In this document: in pieces, positions 32,635-44,869 of the stretch | Numbering within the stretch: position 1 is the first letter of the stretch | How the letters are laid out: every line of letters begins with the position of its first letter | From: Rana temporaria | Taxonomy: Eukaryota; Chordata; Amphibia; Anura; Ranidae | Assembly (NCBI RefSeq): GCF_905171775.1 | Contig: NC_053494.1 | Coordinates: forward strand, 47,339,981-47,403,980 | Length of the DNA stretch: 64,000 nucleotides | Direction of reading: 5' to 3' | The notes under the pieces: generated by a model | Database searches by the model: none | What the model saw: only the letters and a program-made list of their open reading frames with translations | What the model was told of the DNA's origin: nothing | Translations under genes and position numbers: made by a program

Positions 32635-33276
32635 ATTTAGGTTTTGTGCTGCCCTAGGCCTGACGAAACTTGTGGACCCCCCTAATTTAAATATGATCCA
32701 CAGCTTCCCACCCTTTCCTGTCAAGGCCACACCTCCATTTAAGACCTGCCCTGACATTTTCTAGTGGGGACACCAGTTCTGAGGGCCTTGGGGGGGCAGT
32801 AGAGTCCCCTAATTTGCAGGGATTTACTCTGACTTCCTGTCTTGCTTTGGAGCCCGTCAGCTGACTGTTTGACAGTTTTTAGCCTCCCGACACGGCATCT
32901 GTCTCTCTCTAGCTGAGAACTCAGGTGGGAGGTCCACTGTTATGATAGGACAGTCAAAACTAGAAGCAACGCAAAGCCCCGCCCCCCAGTTGGTGAACGC
33001 CACCCGCCCACACAACAACTTATTGGTTGGGGCCTGACTCCCTAGCCTCCTCCATGTGTATGGGCTGGCCCACCCCCATGGTGGCCCTGCCAGTATCATT
33101 ATACCGACAGTAGTGTGGTCGCTTTATGGGGGCACTAGACTGATTTGCCTCCCGGCCCATTCCCCCAAAGACTGGCGCTACACCAAAAAGTGTAGCGCAA
33201 GCTACGGGGGGTCTTTTCGTGCTGCCCCCCTGCAAAGTGCTGGGCCTTGTTGGCCTAGGCCAAGATACAGCATTGC
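32635..33276. mobile_element. Possible hAT-like element
   Basis: The left end CAGTGGTGTATTTAGG with GTGCTGCCCTAGGC and the right end GCCTAGGCCAAGATACAGCATTG are imperfect inverted repeats of the CAGTG type. I find no target duplication, so the ends are tentative. Confidence 0.4.
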
Positions 33277-33524
33277 CCTGGGGCTGTGTATTGCGGTGTA
33301 TGGCAAATGGGCCACTTCACTAGCAGCATGGGGCATGAAATACTTAAAAAAATGAATTATATCTTTTCATGTGACAACACTGAAGAAATTACACTTTGCT
33401 ACAATGTAAAGTAGTGAGTGTACAGCTTGTATAACAGTGGAAATTTGCAAAAACTTTAAGCTTTACTAGGTGGATGATCAAGCCTCTTCTGATGCCAGTT
33501 TTCTCCCTAAGTTCTGTCCAGTTA

Positions 33525-34081
33525 TTGACTGGACTTTGGCGACCGCTGGGTGGAGTTTGCGTCATTTTCCGCGTCGGGTATGCAAATTAGCTGTTTACGG
33601 CGATCCACGAAGGTACGCGCGTTCGTCGCATTCTCTTATGTCGTCGCTAGTCGGTTTTTCCCGTCGCAAACATAAGCCTGCTATTTCATGGCTTAGATTT
33701 AGACCAGCCATGTTAAAGTATGGCCGTCGTTCCCGCGTCTAATTTCAATTTTTTTTTTTTGCTTAAGACGTCCGTGAATACGATAGGACGTAACGCACGT
33801 CGCCGTTCAAAAAACACGTCGGGGCGCCGTAATTTCGCGCAAAGCACGGCGGGAAATTTCCTAACGGAGCATGCGCAGAACGTTCGGCGTGGGAACGCGC
33901 CTAATTTAAATGGTACACGCCCCATTTGAATTAGGTGGGCTTGTGCCGGACGGCTTTACGCTACGCCGCCGCAAGTTTACACGCAAGTGCTTTGTGAATC
34001 AAGCACTTACGACGAAAACTTGCGGCGGATTAACGTAAAGGGGATATGTTATGCCGCCGTAATTGTTCGTGAATCTGGCCC
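33525..34081. mobile_element. GATTCAC-ended MITE (copy e), left-truncated
   Basis: The right end GTGAATCTGGCCC and the interior (GGGTATGCAAATTAGC, TTAAGTATGGCCGTCGTTCC-like) match copy g, but the left terminus is missing. Confidence 0.65.
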
Positions 34082-34467
34082 AGTATTTCTTGCTACAAAA
34101 CTGATGCTAGCTGGGAGTGAAAAGGATAAGGTAGTTGTATATAACCCATAGTAAAGACTAGAGATCCTGTATCCCATACAGAACTCCAAGAAATAGATTT
34201 TACTGCTAAGTCAAAATTCATATTTTATTTCATTTCACATTACAGAGTGTGGGAATTACAGTGGGAAGATCGTGTTTTCAGGCTGCCTGGGAGATACACT
34301 GCATATGTTTATGAAACACTGGTAACACAATCACTAAAACAGCTTATCTGCTTCTATGGCGTCCCTCCCTGGCAGCCTGTACCAGGGAGGTGTAGCTCCA
34401 TTTCTGCCCCTTTATTAATAATTGTCATTCTACAACATTTTGGCCAGCAGAAGAGAAGCATGCTTAA

Positions 34468-34902
34468 GTGCCGGTTCACACTACCGTGACTTGGGATCCG
34501 ACTTGTGCCGCCCCAAGTCGTGCGACTTTAGAAATTCAATTGAAGTGAATGAGAGCCGTCTTAATGCACACTACTGAAGTCTCTCCGACTTCAGAAAAGG
34601 TTCCTGTACTACTTCAAGGCGACTTCTAGGCAACTTGTACCCATAGATTTCAATGGAAGTTGCCTCCAAAGTCGTATCACATCTTAACTGAAGCAACTTT
34701 ACAGGAAAAGAAAATAGTTTACTCAGGCAAACCCCTCCATCCCACAGAGCTGATTATTCTGTGATTGGCCACAGTCAAAGTCGCCTGTCCTGGTGGCAAC
34801 TTTAAGTCGCGTTGTAAGTAGCTCCACGTCGCGCTGAAGTCTCGCTGACGTCACCTTGCAAAGTCGCGCTGTAAGTCGGGTTGCCCCTGTGTGAACCGGC
34901 AC
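34468..34902. mobile_element. Inverted-repeat MITE GTGCCGGTTCACAC
   Basis: It begins GTGCCGGTTCACACTACC and ends GTGTGAACCGGCAC, with TAA before and TTA after. The interior is rich in GACTTCAG and AAGTCGC motifs. The terminal TTCACAC is shared with the element at 27281. Confidence 0.7.
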
Positions 34903-34905
34903 TTA

Positions 34906-35638
34906 GGGAAAGTGGCAGTTGTATTTCGGTGATTCTGCCATTGGCAAAGTGTCACCGGTGGTGGAATCACTGTGTAAAATGGGCCAACATGCAGCGCCCA
35001 TCCATAAGCATGTAATCAGCTGTGGAATTAGCCACTAACAATAGATGTTAGTGTAACTAAGTAAATAAAATATTGTTTATGATACCAAGGAATATACAGC
35101 AAAAATCCTGTAATAGGGCTGGTAACCAGACCAGTGCGGCCTTCTCTGTGACTGAAATTAGTTGTGACAATAGTGGCGGCTTCCAGGCCCTGAAGACTTT
35201 TATGCGCACAAACCAAATGAATCTCTAACAAAAGAACCCCAGGGATCTTGTTGTTTTCATTAGCGTTCACTTTATCCCTAATTTTTTAATTGACTGTAAC
35301 ATATTGCCTTGGAAGATATTTGTTTGTTTTAGGTTGCCATGGCGATCTTTCCCACCATTTTTAATCTATTTCATGCAGAAAGAGATTATGTAAAGATTAA
35401 TTGCTGCCCAAGTATGCGGTTTAAGATCTGACTTTGAACGGTTTAGATGTTAATGCATATTTCTTCCAATAATTGTTTATAAATGATGCCTTTGATGTTG
35501 AGATTGCTGTATTTTATTTTACATCGACAGGTGCCATATGTCTGACTATTCTGATTGGCCAGAACAGCTGTAAAGGAGAACGTGAACTTTTCACTTTAGC
35601 CAAACCAGCTGTCTGCAAGGCTCCCTAAACATAATTTG
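34906..35638. other. Unassigned sequence
   Basis: Nothing recognised. Confidence 0.45.
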
Positions 35639-36360
35639 TAGCTAGATTCACAAAGAGTTACGCCGGCGTATCAGTAGATACGCCGTCGTAACTCGGAATC
35701 TAAGCCGTCGTACATTTAAGTGTATTCTCAAATTGAGTTACACTTAAATGTAGCTAAGATACGACTGCCTGCGCCGTCGTATCTTAGCTGTCTAATTCCG
35801 CCGGCTGCTAAGGGCGTGAACGCTGATTTACGCCTAGAATGCGTAAATCAGCGAGATTCACGAACGTACGCTTGCCCGTCGCAGTAAAGATACGCCGTTT
35901 ACGTCAGGCGTTTTCCGGTGTAAAGTTAGTCGAACAAATAGCTGGCCTAGCCAATGTTAAGTATGGACGTCGTTCCCGCGTCGAATTTTGAAATTTTTAC
36001 GTTGTTTGCGTAAGTCGTCTGTGAATGGGGCTGGACGTAATTTACGTTCACGTCGAAACCAATACGTCCTTGCGGCGTACTTTGGAGCAATGCACACTGG
36101 AATATGTCCACGGACGGCACATGCGCCGTGCGTTAAAAACGTCAATCGCGTCAGGTCACTAATCATTTTCATAAAACACGCCCCCCTGTTCCTCATTTGA
36201 ATTAGGCGCGCTTACGCCAGCCCATTTACGCTACGCCGCCGTAACTTAGGAGGCAAGTGCTTTGTGAATACAGCACTTGCCTCTCTGACTTACGGCGGCC
36301 TAGCGTATATGCGATACGCTACGCCGCCTCAAAGTTAAGCCAGTCTCTCTGAATATGGCT
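35639..36360. mobile_element. GATTCAC-ended MITE (copy f)
   Basis: It begins TAGATTCACAAAGAG and ends CTCTCTGAATATGGCT. It has subterminal hairpins (ACGCCGGCGTATCAGTAGAT, GCGTATATGCGATACGC) and CGTTCACGTCGAAACC inside. Confidence 0.75.
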
Positions 36361-36663
36361 ATAAATATTTACAAGCCTAGGTAATGTTATATCTGTAACA
36401 TATGGGTTAAAAAAGTTTTCTGACCATGTATAAGCATAGGACTATAGGGTGGTTTAATACAGGTTATGCCATTTGAAGGGAACCCAGAGGCCCATCTTAT
36501 CTGGTAAAATGGCCCTGTGTCCTTGGAGAGGCACCTCCACGTGACTGCAGTCATCTGCAGACTATTTCCTCCAACACAGGTTGCCCTAATATGCCAACAG
36601 CAACCCAAGCTGGAATAGTTGTGTTATGGCCCATCTCCTCCCATGCTTTCCTATTGATTATAA

Positions 36664-36984
36664 AGCCTTGTACACACGATCGGATTTTGCTACGGGAATT
36701 GTGTGATGGCAGGCTGTTGTCGGAAAATCCGACCGTTTTTATGCTCCGCCAACAAATGTTGGATAGCATGCTCAAATTTTCCGGCAACAAATCTGTGTTG
36801 TCGGATTATCTGATCATGTGTACAGAAGTCCATCGGACAAAACTCCAATATACAAACATGCATGCTCTGAAGCAATGCTAACCATAACACAACATTAGCA
36901 GAAGTTGCCCAAACGGTGGCCAACGCCCTTTGTACAAAAGTCCTACGCTTTGTCCGCGGAAAATCCGATTGTGTGTACCAGGCT
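36664..36984. mobile_element. PIF/Harbinger-like MITE, TSD TAA
   Basis: It begins AGCCTTGTACACACGATCGG and ends CCGATTGTGTGTACCAGGCT, with TAA on both sides (36661-36663, 36985-36987). It has an internal inverted pair around GTTGTCGGAAAATCCGAC. Confidence 0.75.
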
Positions 36985-37005
36985 TAAGGCTGTCTGTTTG
37001 TTTAA

Positions 37006-37830
37006 CCACTTGACCTCCAAAAGATTTACCTCCCTTCACAATCAGACTATGTTTTGAGATACAGCACTGCATTTCCGTGTTACCGTATTTATCAGCGTAT
37101 ATCATGCACTTTTTTGCCCTGAAAATCAGGGCAAAATCGTGGGTGCGTGATATATGCTGATACCCGCTTCCCGCGCGCCGACATATACCGAGCGCAGTAC
37201 ACTCGGCCAGGCTCGGCTTCGCTCGTAGTCACGCTCTGTGACGTTTATGCGTGAGAAGCCGAGCCTGGCCGAATATACCTGAGTGTACTGCGCTCGGTAT
37301 ACGTCGGCGGAGGCTTCAAACTGAATGCGGGAAGCGGGAATTCGACATGAAGACAGCGCGGGAGAAGCCAGGAGGACACCACCGAGGCCGCAGACGGACG
37401 CCGGACCGGACGAGGCCGCCGATGGAATAATAATAATTTTTTTTTTACAGGATTTTAGGGTCAAAATTAGGAGCGCGCAATACCCCGATAAATACGGTAC
37501 TTACTGACAATTGCGTGGTCATGCAACGTTGTACCCAAATAAAATTTATGTAATTTTCCCCCACAAATAGAGTTTTTTTTGGTGGTATTTGATCACCTCT
37601 GCAACTTATTTTTTTTGCAATATAAACAAAAAAGACCGCAACTTTGAAAAAAATTAAATAAATATTTTTTACTTTCTGCTATAAAACATATTCAATAAAA
37701 AGAAATTGAAAAAAAAAATGTCTTCATAAATTTAGGACAATATGTATTCTCTACATATTTTTGGTAAAAATATAATCCCAAGAAGCGTATATTATATTAT
37801 ATACGTATAAAAATATACCAACAAGCGCCA
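37006..37830. mobile_element. TTAA element, left end CCACTTGACC, with nested MITE
   Basis: It is preceded by TTAA (37002-37005). After the nested element at 37085-37499 it contains, on the minus strand, the family segment AGGTGATCAAATACCACC (37578-37597). The right terminus was not identified, so the end is approximate. Confidence 0.5.
37085..37499. mobile_element. MITE with TIR TACCGTATTTATC and large inner palindrome
   Basis: It begins TACCGTATTTATCAGCGTAT and ends ATACCCCGATAAATACGGTA. Inner arms such as GAGCGCAGTACACTCGGCCA and its complement (37191-37299) form a GC-rich palindrome centred near 37230. Superfamily not assigned. Confidence 0.7.
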
Positions 37831-37998
37831 CTGGTGACCAGTATTGCCTGTAGGCCCCTTGCAGAAGGAGGGTGATCCTGGCACTACAGGTCCTCAGGTA
37901 CAGTTTTCATCCAGCAAGAACAGTGAGCAGTACGAATTTACATCAGCAAATCTCACTCCAAATCTTATGAAATTAGCAGTCACAGCCAGGCAAATTAA

Positions 37999-39764
37999 CT
38001 ACTTATGGCGCGCCCACCATTGTTATACCATTGGCTGTTTGATGTTTAATACAGTTGTTATGTCAGCAGATAGCTGCCATAACCCCAGTATTTTTTTAAA
38101 CAGCCGGCGGTCTGCTTTCAGATAAAAGTGGTCTCTGTGGCGGATTCGCCACAAGATCACTTTTATCGGCGGCAGAAGAGATACCCCCCTCTATTGCCGC
38201 CCCCCAGTGGTCTCCGCCACTTACCGGAGCCGTCGGTAGTGGTGGAGATGATCGGGTGCTTTCCTCTGCTAGGCATAGAGCCAAGTGAGGGAAATATGGC
38301 CCCCAGTCTGCTCCATACCATGACGGAAGCGACGTCAAATGTCACTTCTGCCCAATGGTCTTAAAGGGGAATTTTTTTTTATAAAAAAAATATATATATA
38401 TTTTTGTTTATTGCATTTAAGTGTAAATGTGAGATCTGAGGTCTTTTTGACCCCAGATCTCACATCAAAGAGGTCCTGTCATGCTTTTTTTCTATTACAA
38501 GAGATGTTTACATTCCTAGAATTAGGAATAAAACTGACCCCAATTTTTTTTTTAAATGGACAGTGTAAAAATAAAAAGATAAATAAATAAGAAAAATGAA
38601 TTGAAGCGCCCCGTACTGCCAAGCTTGCGCGCATAGGTAAGTCAAGCCCACATATGAAAACGGTGTTCAAACCAAACATGTGAGGTATCGCTGCGATCAT
38701 TAGAGCGACGGCAATAATGCTAGCTATAGACCTCCTCTGTTACTCAAAACTGGTAACCTGTAGACATTTTTAAACGTTGCCTATGGAGATTTTTAAGGGT
38801 CAAAGTTTGTCACAATTCCACGAGCGGATACAATTTTGAAACATGTATACATGTACATGTATATATGTCAAATACGATGTGACATAGAGTATTGCAACAA
38901 CCGCCATTTTATTCTTTAGGGTGTCTAAAAAAAATATATAGGGGCAGATCCACAGAGCGAGTACGCCGGCATATCTACTGATACACCGGCGTACTTTCAA
39001 ATTACCCGCGTCGTATCTTTGGTTTGAATCCTCAAAACAAGATACGACGGCATCTGGGTTAGATCCGACAGGTGTACGTCTTCGTACGCCTTCGGATCTA
39101 AGATGCAATTCTTCGGCGTCTGCTGGGTGGCGTTCACTTCGTTTTCCACGTCGGGTATTCAAATTAGCTATTTCCGACGATCCACGAACGTACGAGCGGC
39201 CGTCGCATTTTTTTCCGGCGTCTCTAGTCGGCTTTTTCCGGCGTATAGTTAAAGCTGGTATTTTGTCGCGTATAGTTAAACGTGCTATGTTAAGTATGGC
39301 CGTCGTTCCCGCGTTTATTTTGAATTTTTTTTTTGTTTGCACAAGTCGTCCTTGAATCGGGATGGGCGTAATTCACGTCTCTGTTAAAAAAAATTACGTC
39401 CTTGCGACGTCATTTAACGCAATGCACGGTGGGAAATTTAGGGACGGCGCATGCGCAGTTCATTCGGCGCGGGGGACGCGCTTCATTTAAATGAAACACG
39501 CCCCCTAATCGCCGATTTGAATTCCGCGCCCTTACGCTGCCAGAGATAGACTACGCCGCCGTAACTTACGGCGCAAAATCTTTAAGGATTCGAACTAAAG
39601 TTGGGTAAGTTACGGCGGCGTAGCTTATCTCTGATAAGCTGCGCGGGTGCAGATCTCTGTGGATCTGCCCCACAATGTTTGGGGGTTCTAAGTAATTTTC
39701 TAGCAAAAAAAATGATTTTAACTTGTAAACAACACGTTTGAAAAATAGGCCTGGTCTTTAAGTG
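37999..39764. mobile_element. TTAA element hosting a MITE
   Basis: TTAA at 37995-37998 and 39765-39768. It begins CTACTTATGGCG and ends TCTTTAAGTGG. It shares GACCCCAGATCTCACATC and GAGGTCCTGTCATGC with the element at 2239. A small hairpin lies at 38122-38169 (GATAAAAGTGGTC / GATCACTTTTATC). Confidence 0.6.
38941..39671. mobile_element. GATCCAC-ended MITE (copy g)
   Basis: It begins GGGGCAGATCCACAGAG and ends CTCTGTGGATCTGCCCC, a perfect 17-base terminal repeat. The interior matches the family (GGCGTATAGTTAAA, TTACGGCGGCGTAGCTTATC). Confidence 0.8.
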
Positions 39765-39768
39765 GTTA

Positions 39769-40385
39769 ATGATCTCACAATGCAGATATACAGCTATGAG
39801 GCTACAGAACAGGAGTGCTAATCTACTGTATATACCAGAAAGTGCCCTATTATTTTTCATGAGACTTTTAAGATAAAAGGTAGATTTTTTAGGGTACTAG
39901 AACTCAATTAGACTCAATAAAAATGTCTAGACATCCCCTATAAAATAGCGCATCTTCACGTTTTGATTTCAGTTCCACTTTAAGTAATAATGGTAATAAA
40001 ATCAGTTTTTCCTTTCTTAAAAATATACCTCAGCTGCAGTTACTGACTAACTGGGGAATTTAATAAAGAAAACATTTAAAGCCACAGAGAAATTCAGCAG
40101 GAAGTGGTCAGTTGGGAAACAGGTTGGAATGGGTTTGGTTCATAGACTAAAATATAACTGCTGATTTTCTGTCCTTTTTTCTTTAGTTACCGAAAATCCG
40201 GAGTTTCTCCAAAGCACCTGTTTTTTTTCTTGTTTTTTTCCTCGCCAGTCGTAAATTACATTCCAGTGTTCCCGTAATCTTTTTTTAAACTTTACTCACT
40301 GTGCATCCTGTAATATCTGCTTTTACTGTATATACACTGTGATTACAGAGATCTTGCACTTATAACAAGCACGTTTATTCTGAGT
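39769..40385. other. Unassigned sequence
   Basis: No gene or repeat recognised. Confidence 0.4.
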
Positions 40386-40389
40386 TTAA

Positions 40390-40934
40390 AGGGTTGTAAA
40401 GGTAAAAAATGTTTTCCCTAAATAGCTTCCTTTTCCTTAGTGCAGTCCTCCTTCACTTACCTCATCCTTCCATTTTGCTTTTAAATGTCCTTATATCTTC
40501 TGAGAAATCCTCACTTTCTGTTCTTCTGTCTGTAACTACACACCGTAATGCAAGGCTTTCTCCCTGGTGTGGAGAAAGCCTCTTGAGGGGGCGAGCTGGA
40601 GTGTCAGGACACTCTCTACTTTGCAGATAAAGGAGCTGTGTGTTAGTGGGGGTCCTGACACTCCTGCTCGCCCCCTCAAGAGGCTTTCTCCACACCAGGG
40701 AGAAAGCCTTGCATTACTGTGAGGAGTTACAGACAGAAGAACAGGAAGTGAGGATTTCTCAGAAGAAATAAGGACATTTAAAAGCAAAATGGAAGGATGA
40801 GGTAAGTAAAGGAGGAAAATATGGAGAGCAGGTTTTGCTGTGTCCCACTGTACATAACAGTAGCTCTTGGCATGTACTAACAAAATGAGAGTGGTAATGT
40901 AAGAAATATTAATAGCTTTGTCTGGAGTTGGACT
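40390..40934. mobile_element. TTAA element with a ~375-base palindrome
   Basis: TTAA at 40386-40389 and 40935-40938. It begins AGGGTTGTAAAGG. Nearly the whole interior (40440-40815) is an inverted repeat with arms GCAAGGCTTTCTCCCTGGTG and AGGACATTTAAAAGCAAAAT, with a ~45-base loop near 40625. Confidence 0.75.
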
Positions 40935-41142
40935 TTAAAAATGCAACTCAGAACCACCAATAACATCTGTCCAGGTAACATGGCACCCCTTCTTAAGTCA
41001 ATGTCTGTTGTCTGTTTTCTATGGGCAACCAATTGAACTCCATGGTACATGAAGCTGAATTTGTCTCACAGGATATATTTTTATCATAAAAGAATGTGTT
41101 CATTGAACCACCCATCCAGCGCAATCATTTAAAATACAGTAA

Positions 41143-42012
41143 AAGCTTGGTTTGAGAGTATTGGTTTAAGAGCGTTTTGCAAGACAAGCAAAATGTTTTA
41201 ATACATTTTGCCTTGATATACAAACAATGGGCCAGATCCACAGCCAGCGGGCTTAACTTAAATCTTCCTATTTAAGTTACACTGCCGCAAAATTTCTATC
41301 TAAGTGCCCGATCCACAAAGCACTTACCTAGGAATTTTCGGCTGTGTAACTTAAATCTGTCCGGCGAAAGGCGTGCCCAATCTAATGGGGCGAGTCCCAA
41401 GTAAATTAGGCGCGCTCCCGCGCCGGACGTACTGCACATGCTCCCGACGTGATTTTCCCGACGTGCTTTGCGCGAAGTTACGTTACGCCAAATTTTGTGA
41501 ATCGTGCCGGGTAAAAAAAGTTGTGTCGGGAAAAAAAAGAGATGCGGCGGGGAAAAAAAAAATTAAAAAAAATTTTGACAGCGTCGCGGGAAAGAAGGGT
41601 CTACTTTTACATGGTGTACTAACTCTACACTTTGTAAAAGTAGCCCTAATTTTGCGTTTGCAAACTAACAACTTACGGAGACTTCACGAAGGGAAACCGC
41701 TTCGTGGATCTCCGTAAGTGCTAATTTGCATACCCGACGCGGAATTTCGACGAGAAATGCCCCCATCGGCGGCCGAGGTACTGCATCCTAAGATCCGACA
41801 GTGTAAAACTATTACACCTGCCGGATCTTAGGAATATCTATGCGTAACTGATTCTGTGAATCAGTCGCATAGATAGAAACAGGGATACGACGGTGTATCA
41901 GTAGATACGCCGGCGTATCCCTTTTGTGGATCTGGCCCAATGTCTTGATATAAGAGTAGCGTCATGTCACAACTGAGTATAAAGAAGAAGAGAGGAGCCT
42001 CTAAGTGTAGCA
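41143..42012. repeat. Interspersed repeat GTTTGAGAG / GATATACAA, split by a MITE
   Basis: It begins ACAGTAAAAGCTTGGTTTGA and resumes after the MITE with GTCTTGATATAAGAG, ending GAGAGGAGCCTCTAAG. A reverse relative lies at 49553-49674 (GAGGTGCCTCTCTTCTC ... GGTTTTACTGT). Class unknown. Confidence 0.6.
41229..41938. mobile_element. GATCCAC-ended MITE (copy h)
   Basis: It begins GGGCCAGATCCACAGCC and ends TTGTGGATCTGGCCC, with AAT on both sides. It splits the interspersed repeat around it. The interior includes GCGAAGTTACGTTACGCC and GACAGCGTCGC, which define the pre-insertion state of copy i. Confidence 0.8.
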
Positions 42013-42332
42013 TGGGTCATATGGGGGCATATCCACAAAAACCTGGCAAAACTAAAAAAATCCCATTTAAGTTACACTTCCCTTAAAATTTCTACCTAAG
42101 TGCCCGATCCACAAAGCACTTACCTAGAAATTTCAGGCTGTGTAACTTAAATCCGGCCGGCGCAAGGCGTTCCTATTCAAATGGGGCGAGTCCCATTTAA
42201 ATGAGGCGCGCTCCCGCGCCGGCCGTACTGCGCATGCGCGAAGTTACGTTACGCCGAGTTTTGTGGATCGCGCCGGGTAAAAAAATTTGCGTCGGGAAAA
42301 AAAAAAAATTTAAAAAATTTGACAGCGTCGCT

Positions 42333-44271
42333 CGGCATGCATTCCTGAGAGGGAGAACTCCATGCCAATTTTCAAAGAAAAAAACGGCATGGGTTCCCCC
42401 CCCAGGAGCATACCAGGCCCTTAGGTCTGGTATGGGTTGTAAGGAGACCCCCCCTACGCCAAAAAATCGACGTAGGGGGTCCCCCTACAATCCATACCAG
42501 ACCCGTATCCAAAGCACGCTACCCGGCCAGCCAGGAATGGGAGTGGGGACGAGCGAGCGCCCCCCCTCCTGAGCCGTACCAGGCCGCATGCCCTCAACAT
42601 GGGGGGGTTGGGTGCTCTGGGGCAGGGGGGCGCACTGCGGGCCCCCCCACCCCAGAGCACCCTGTCCCCATGTTGATGAGGACAGGACCTCTTCCCGACA
42701 ACCCTGGCCGTTGGTTGTCAGGGTCTGCGGGCGGGGGGCTTATCGGAATCTGGGAGTCCCCTCAAATAAGGGGGCCCCCAGATACCGGCCCCCCACCCTA
42801 AGTGAATGGATATGGGGTACATCGTACCCCTACCCATTCACCTGGAGGCAAAGTGATAGTTATTAAACACACAACACAAGGGTTTTTAAAATCATTTATT
42901 AGTCTGCTCCGGAGGCCCCCCCTGTCTTCTTTAGCTCTAATACCAGGGTCTTCTTCTATCTTCGCCACTCTCCGCTGTTGACTCGGCGCACCCCGGTTCT
43001 TCTCCAGCTGTCCGGTGCCTTCTCCTTCAGCGCTGGCTGCCTGCTATCTTCGTGTGTTAGCTCAATTACTAGCAGGCAGCCAGCGCGGTCTTCTTTGACG
43101 TCATCTTCTTCTCTTCTCTTCTCCTCCCTTCTTCCGATGTTGACCCGACGCCTCTTCTCGCTGCAATGATGGAAGCGCGCCTTGCATCCCATTTATATAG
43201 GCCTCACCGTCCCATCATGCTCCGGTAGGTACCCACGTGGTGGGTGCCTACCGGAGCATGATGGGACGGTGAGGCCTATATAAATGGGATGCAAGGCGCG
43301 CTTCCATCATTGCAGCGAGAAGAGGCGTCGGGTCAACATCGGAAGAAGGGAGGAGAAGAGAAGAAGATGACGTCACAGAAGACCGCGCTGGCTGCCTGCT
43401 AGTAATTGAGCTATAACACGAAGATAGCAGGCAGCCAGCGCTGAAGGAGAAGGCACCGGACAGCTGGAGAAGAACCGGGGTGCGCCGAGTCAACAGCGGA
43501 GAGCGGCGAAGATAGAAGAAGACCCCCGGAGAGCGGAGAAGACCCCCCCTGGAGAGCGGAAGAAGAAGCCCCCCCCCGGAGAGCGGAAGAAGAAGCCCCC
43601 CGGAGAGCGGAAGAAGAAGCCCCCCCCCCCGGAGAGCGGAAGAAGAAGCCCCCCCTGGTATTAGAGCTAAAGAAGACAGGGGGGGCCTCCGGAGCAGACT
43701 AGTAAATGATTTTAAAAACCCTTGTGTTGTGTGTTTAATAACTATCACTTTGCCTCCAGGTGAATGGGTAGGGGTACGATGTACCCCATATCCATTCACT
43801 TAGGGTGGGGGGCCGGTATCTTGGGGCCCCCTTATTTGAGGGGACTCCCAGATTCCGATAAGCCCCCCGCCCGCAGACCCCGACAACCAACGGCCAAGGT
43901 TGTCGGGAAGAGGTCCTGTCCTCATCAACATGGGGACAGGGTGCTCTGGGGTGGGGGGGCCCGCAGTGCGCCCCCCTGCCCCAGAGCACCCAACCCCCCC
44001 ATGTTGAGGGCATGCGGCCTGGTACGGCTCAGGAGGGGGGGCGCTCGCTCGTCCCCACTCCCATTCCTGGCCGGCCGGGTAGCGTGCTTTGGATACGGGT
44101 CTGGTATGGATTGTAGGGGGACCCCCTACGTCGATTTTTCGGCGTAGGGGGGGTCTCCTTACAACCCATACCAGACCTAAGGGCCTGGTATGCTCCTGGG
44201 GGGGGAACCCATGCCGGTTTTGATTTTACAAATTGCCGTGGAGTTCTCCCTCAGGAAAGCATACCAAATGC
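42333..44271. mobile_element. Giant palindromic insertion, TSD CGTCGCT
   Basis: It is flanked by CGTCGCT at 42326-42332 and 44272-44278. Left arm 42333-43236 and right arm 43239-44271 are near-identical inverted copies around GGTACCCACGTGGTGGGTGC. Both arms encode the same 92-codon frame (42588-42866 plus; 43735-44013 minus). The right arm is about 130 bases longer because of a local minisatellite. The frame is probably chance coding in GC-rich sequence. The ends are imperfect inverted repeats (CATTCCTGAGAGGGAGAACT and GGAGTTCTCCCTCAGGAAAG). Confidence 0.8.
43497..43660. repeat. GGAGAGCGGAAGAAGAAGCC minisatellite in one palindrome arm
   Basis: Four to six units of about 25 bases built on GGAGAGCGGAAGAAGAAGCC with variable C-runs. 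The left arm has only the single ancestral unit at the mirrored position (about 42942-42975). Confidence 0.85.
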
Positions 44272-44625
44272 CGTCGCTTGAATGTGCTTTTACATGGTGT
44301 TACTAACTTTACACTTTGTAAAAGCAGCCCTAATTTTACACTTGCAAACTAAAACTTACGGCGAAAAAACGAAGCTGAAAAGCTTTGTGGATCGCCCTAA
44401 GTGCTAATTTGCATACCCGAAGCGGCATTTCGACTCTAAATGCCCCCAGCGGCGGATGCGGTACTGCATCCTAAGATCCGGCAGTGTAAGTGTCTTACAG
44501 ATGTCGGATCTTCTGCCTAACTTTGGAAAACTGATTCTGTGGATCAGTTCCAAAGTTAGAACCAGGGATACGACGGCTTACGCCGGCGTATCCCTTTTGA
44601 GGATCTGGCCCATGGTTAAAGTTAA

Positions 44626-44869
44626 AGGAATTGTAAAGGAAAACATTTTTTTGCCTATTTATGTCTGCAAGGTAGACAGACAGAATAGTGTAATGATTCT
44701 GTTAAAAAACAAGTAAATACCTATTAAATCCTTCATCTATATCACCTCCGGCATTCTAGTTTCTGTTCTTCTGGTTTGCAGCGTATGTTCATGTAAGAAC
44801 TAAATTTCCCAGTATGCATTGCGGCACGCCTAGTAATTCACACCTCCTCTCCTTTCCTTTACAACCCCT
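44626..44869. mobile_element. TTAA MITE, TIR AGGRRTTGTAAAGG
   Basis: TTAA at 44622-44625 and 44870-44873. It begins AGGAATTGTAAAGG and ends CCTTTACAACCCCT. The right TTAA is shared with the next element. Confidence 0.75.

Larger units (their letters stand above)
42023..44611. mobile_element. GATCCAC-ended MITE (copy i) carrying a giant palindrome
   Basis: It begins GGGGGCATATCCACAAAA and ends TGAGGATCTGGCCC. Its own sequence is 42023-42332 and 44279-44611, collinear with copy h. The intervening 1.94 kb is a separate insertion. Confidence 0.75.

Noticed and set aside
38800..39342. 180-codon minus-strand frame
   Set aside because: It spans the junction of a TTAA element and a MITE, with no protein similarity I can recognise.
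42588..44013. Identical 92-codon frames in both palindrome arms as a conserved small gene
   Set aside because: Identity is explained by the palindrome. The peptide is Gly/Pro/Arg-rich with no domain, and the diverged relative at 61.5-62.5 kb does not keep the frame.
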